A program made the position numbers and the translations under genes. 9,014 bases of DNA from Propionibacteriaceae bacterium. Lineage in GTDB: Bacteria > Actinomycetota > Actinomycetes > Propionibacteriales > Propionibacteriaceae. Shown in pieces: positions 7,248 to 9,014 of this stretch. The first letter of the stretch is position 1. Each line of letters starts with the position of its first letter. The DNA lies in assembly GCA_030538175.1 (NCBI GenBank), contig JAUNUL010000102.1:1-9014 (forward strand), written 5' to 3'. A model generated the notes under the pieces. That model saw nothing but the letters and a program-made list of their open reading frames with translations, did no database searches and had not been told where the DNA came from.

Positions 7248-7861
7248 ACGCGCATCATCAGCTGTTCGGGCTGTACGTCCCCGGCAACTCCTGGCTCCAC
7301 CAACTCGGGGTGGGCGCCAAGTTCGCCGGGATGGTGGTGGTGTCGTTGGTGCCGCTGCTGGTCCGTGAGCTGTGGTTGTCGGCGGCGCTGCTGGTTGTCA
7401 TCGCTGCGGTATTGCTCAGCACCCGGGTCGCCTGGCGCCGCTGTCTGGGCCTCGCGCCGGCCTTGTTGGTGGTCGCCGGTCTGCTCGTGGCTTATCAACT
7501 GATCTGGGGGACCTGGGCGGTCGGGGTGATGTTGGCGGCGAATCTGATCCTGTGTGTGTACGCCGCCCGCGTCCTCACGTTCACCACCCCTGCGGCGGTG
7601 CTGCTCGATGCGCTGGTCGCCGGTGCGCGGCCGGTGCGGCTGGTGGGGGGCAGCCCGGAGCGGGTGGGGCTAGCCGCCGCGCTGATGATCCGCAGCATCC
7701 CGTTCCTGTTCGGCTCGTTTGCCGATGTCCGCGCCGCCGCCCGGGCCCGGGGGTTGGAGCGGAATCTGTTGGCGCAGCTGACGCCGGTCGTGGTCGGCGC
7801 TGTCGCGTACGCCCGCGCCACCGGCGAAGCGCTCGCCGCCCGCGGGATCGGGGAGGACTGA
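7244..7861 (+). CDS. bioN: Biotin ECF transporter transmembrane coupling subunit BioN
   Basis: EcfT-type T component of 205 residues that couples ATP hydrolysis by BioM to movement of BioY. The N-terminal LFGLYVPGNSWLHQLGVGAK (7-26) matches the family opening in which a Gly-x-S/N-x-L-H/H-x-L element precedes the first helix. Hydrophobic segments lie at about 27-40, 44-60, 68-86 and 92-112. The cytoplasmic coupling helices carry the two characteristic Ala-Arg-Gly motifs, ARG at 168-170 (AARARGLE) and ARG at 199-201 (ALAARGIG). It is somewhat short against EcfT proteins of 200-260 residues but in line with BioN. It starts with GTG within the bioM stop (GTGA overlap). It ends the operon; a small hairpin follows 19 bases after the stop. 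Confidence 0.92.
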   Translation: MNAHHQLFGLYVPGNSWLHQLGVGAKFAGMVVVSLVPLLVRELWLSAALLVVIAAVLLSTRVAWRRCLGLAPALLVVAGLLVAYQLIWGTWAVGVMLAANLILCVYAARVLTFTTPAAVLLDALVAGARPVRLVGGSPERVGLAAALMIRSIPFLFGSFADVRAAARARGLERNLLAQLTPVVVGAVAYARATGEALAARGIGED

Positions 7862-7879
7862 CCGGGCTCGCGGTGTGGT

Positions 7880-7896
7880 GGTCAGCGCCGCTGACC
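7880..7896 (+). terminator. Short hairpin after bioN, possible terminator
   Basis: GGTCAGCGCCGCTGACC is a 17-base inverted repeat with eight complementary pairs around a central C; in RNA this is a seven-pair stem with a three-base loop. It begins 19 bases after the bioN stop and is the first candidate terminator of bioYMN. No T-run follows, and the much larger palindrome at 7967-8034 may do the job instead. Confidence 0.45.
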
Positions 7897-7966
7897 GAAC
7901 CGGCTGGACCTGCCATTCGAGCTGGTGTCAGCGGTGGCTGCAGCGGACGACACCCGTCTTGTCCGG

Positions 7967-8034
7967 ACGTCCCTACCTGGCATCCACGTCCCTACCCGTG
8001 CACAGGTAGGGACGTCGGTGTCAGGTAGGGACGT
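7967..8034. repeat. Four-unit palindromic array of 11-bp repeats
   Basis: Four perfect copies of ACGTCCCTACC lie here. Two are direct (7967-7977, 7986-7996) and two inverted (8005-8015, 8024-8034). All three spacers are exactly 8 bp (tggcatcc, cgtgcaca, cggtgtca), giving a strict 19-bp period. The whole 68 bp is one dyad centred between 8000 and 8001, in which 30 of 34 position pairs are complementary. It sits between the convergent bioN and terminal membrane-protein genes. In RNA it could fold into one long hairpin and act as a bidirectional terminator. The exact spacing also suits a multi-dimer protein-binding site or a dispersed intergenic palindrome family. The structure is certain; the function is not. 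Confidence 0.9.
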
Positions 8035-8117
8035 GACGGCAATCAGCGGAGACCCGACTCCGGTCAGTGGAGGAGTTGAGTTGGCGGTCGCACACCGAGA
8101 ACGGTCTGGGGTTCCGG

Positions 8118-9014
8118 TCAGTCGGCGACCACGCTCCACTCCCCGCCATGCCAGGCCTCGATCTCCAACACGGTGAGTCCTTCGACCAGGGTTGCTTCGA
8201 CACTGGACGCGCCGATCTCGTTGACGTGGTGGGTGGTCCGCTCGGCGCCGTGCTGGGTCACGATGAAGTTGGACTCCCCGCGATAGTCGAGCCGCACCTT
8301 CCTTGCTGGCCCATCATGGATGAGGACGGCCATGCCCTTGCCGCTCGCGCTGTCGGTGAGGACGGGGGCGGTGGACACGGGGCGTACCTCGATCTGCCAA
8401 GACGCATCGGTGGCCTCCACGATCAGCCGTTCGGGCAGATCGGCCCCCTTGCGGACCGCGATGGGCACGATGCCCTCCATGGCGTCACCGGTGTAAAACA
8501 GCGGCGTCGGTGACTGATTCAGACTCGCGGCCCGGACGGTGAGAAAGCTGGCGCCGTCGGTCTTGATCCACACCAGGCCGCGTCGGGCGCCCTCCGGCAG
8601 TTCGATGACCGCGGGTCCGGTGCCGCTGCGAGCGATGGGCTCGAAGGTTCCGTACGCCTGATCCACGCGTTCCTTGAGTTCCCCCGTGGCCGGCGGCCCG
8701 GCGGGCTGCTGGGCGATCGGGTCCTGGGGCTTGGTGGTGGTTGGTTTGGGCAGGGGGACCGGTCCGGGTGAAGGGTTGGACTGCCTGGCGGACAGCACAA
8801 TGAGGAGCCCGGCGAAGACGGTGACCAGGACGACCGCGGTGGTGATGAGGGCGATGATCGGGCCCCGGGCCTGGCGCGGGGCCGTCACGGGTGACCCGGC
8901 CGGTGCCCCTCCCGGACCGGTTGGAGCGAGCCCCGGTGGTTGGTGGCCGCCCGGGGGTTGGTGTGTCGCTCGATAGTCGCCGGGTGGTTGGGGTGGCGCT
9001 CCGTAGGTGCCGGG
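8118..9014 (-). CDS. Membrane-anchored exported protein, tandem beta domains (5' end outside window)
   Basis: Not recognised as a named family. The frame is open from the window edge to the TGA at 8118-8120, giving 298 visible residues. A GTG at 8888 could be taken as a start, but the 42 codons before it (9014-8889) encode a Pro/Gly-rich stretch with APPQPPGDY, HQPPGGHQPPG and GPGGAPAG. This is typical of actinobacterial membrane proteins, so the true start is beyond the window. A single transmembrane segment follows (GPIIALITTAVVLVTVFAGL, visible residues about 51-75), then a Pro/Thr/Lys-rich linker, then two similar modules. Module 1 begins GTGPAVIELPEGARRG and ends LIVEATDASWQIEV; module 2 begins GKGMAVLIHDGPARK and ends LEIEAWHGGEWSVV. 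Topology suggests a cytoplasmic N-terminus with the two modules outside. Convergent with bioN. Function unknown. Confidence 0.8.
   Translation of the reverse strand, partial: PGTYGAPPQPPGDYRATHQPPGGHQPPGLAPTGPGGAPAGSPVTAPRQARGPIIALITTAVVLVTVFAGLLIVLSARQSNPSPGPVPLPKPTTTKPQDPIAQQPAGPPATGELKERVDQAYGTFEPIARSGTGPAVIELPEGARRGLVWIKTDGASFLTVRAASLNQSPTPLFYTGDAMEGIVPIAVRKGADLPERLIVEATDASWQIEVRPVSTAPVLTDSASGKGMAVLIHDGPARKVRLDYRGESNFIVTQHGAERTTHHVNEIGASSVEATLVEGLTVLEIEAWHGGEWSVVAD

Noticed and set aside
7967..8034. CRISPR array
   Set aside because: Units are 11 bp with 8-bp spacers and half are inverted; CRISPR repeats are longer, all in one orientation, and spacers are about 30 bp. No cas genes are present.
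8059..8122. Direct repeat TCCGGTCAGT at 8059-8068 and 8113-8122
   Set aside because: Two 10-bp copies 54 bp apart, the second overlapping a stop codon, in GC-rich DNA; no further copies or symmetry make it more than a possible coincidence.
7925..8176. Small frames crossing the intergenic region after bioN
   Set aside because: They run through the palindromic array, lack ribosome binding sites and overlap the end of the minus-strand membrane protein; the products have no recognisable features.

Overview
The window is high-GC, gene-dense DNA from an actinobacterium. A Tat-exported PhoX phosphatase, a Streptomyces-type PHO box, a DUF6458 protein, a three-gene BioYMN biotin transporter and a single-pass protein with a Pro/Gly-rich cytosolic N-terminus all fit that group. 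Propionibacteriales or a nearby order is my best guess, but no marker gene here settles it. No rRNA, tRNA, CRISPR array, insertion sequence or phage gene was seen, and no gene-free stretch exceeds 300 bases.

Layout. (1) 1-1657, minus: phoX, cut by the left edge at its 3' end; it is present although the opposite strand also stays open. (2) 1658-1788: divergent intergenic region holding 11-bp phased GTTCA repeats, a likely PhoP-binding PHO box for phoX. (3) 1789-3540, plus: a YtcJ-like amidohydrolase. (4) 3624-3869, plus: a small two-helix DUF6458 membrane protein, followed by a strong hairpin (3903-3937) that can serve both convergent genes. (5) 4026-5846, minus: a DUF2207 membrane protein with a glycine-rich tail. 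(6) 5847-5919: a 73-bp divergent promoter region with a 19-bp dyad resembling a BioQ operator. (7) 5920-7861, plus: bioY-bioM-bioN, each junction a 4-bp GTGA overlap, forming a complete biotin ECF transporter. (8) 7862-8117: an intergenic region with a short terminator-like hairpin and a very regular palindromic array of four 11-bp units. (9) 8118-9014, minus: an unnamed membrane-anchored exported protein with two tandem beta-rich domains, cut by the right edge at its 5' end.

Together the clear themes are nutrient acquisition: phosphate release outside the cell under probable Pho control, and biotin uptake under probable biotin-responsive control. The amidohydrolase, DUF6458, DUF2207 and terminal membrane protein have no evident link to these beyond shared intergenic regions. 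The least explained features are the 4 x 11 bp palindromic array at 7967-8034 and a very strong dependence of tyrosine codon choice on the preceding base in all the large genes.
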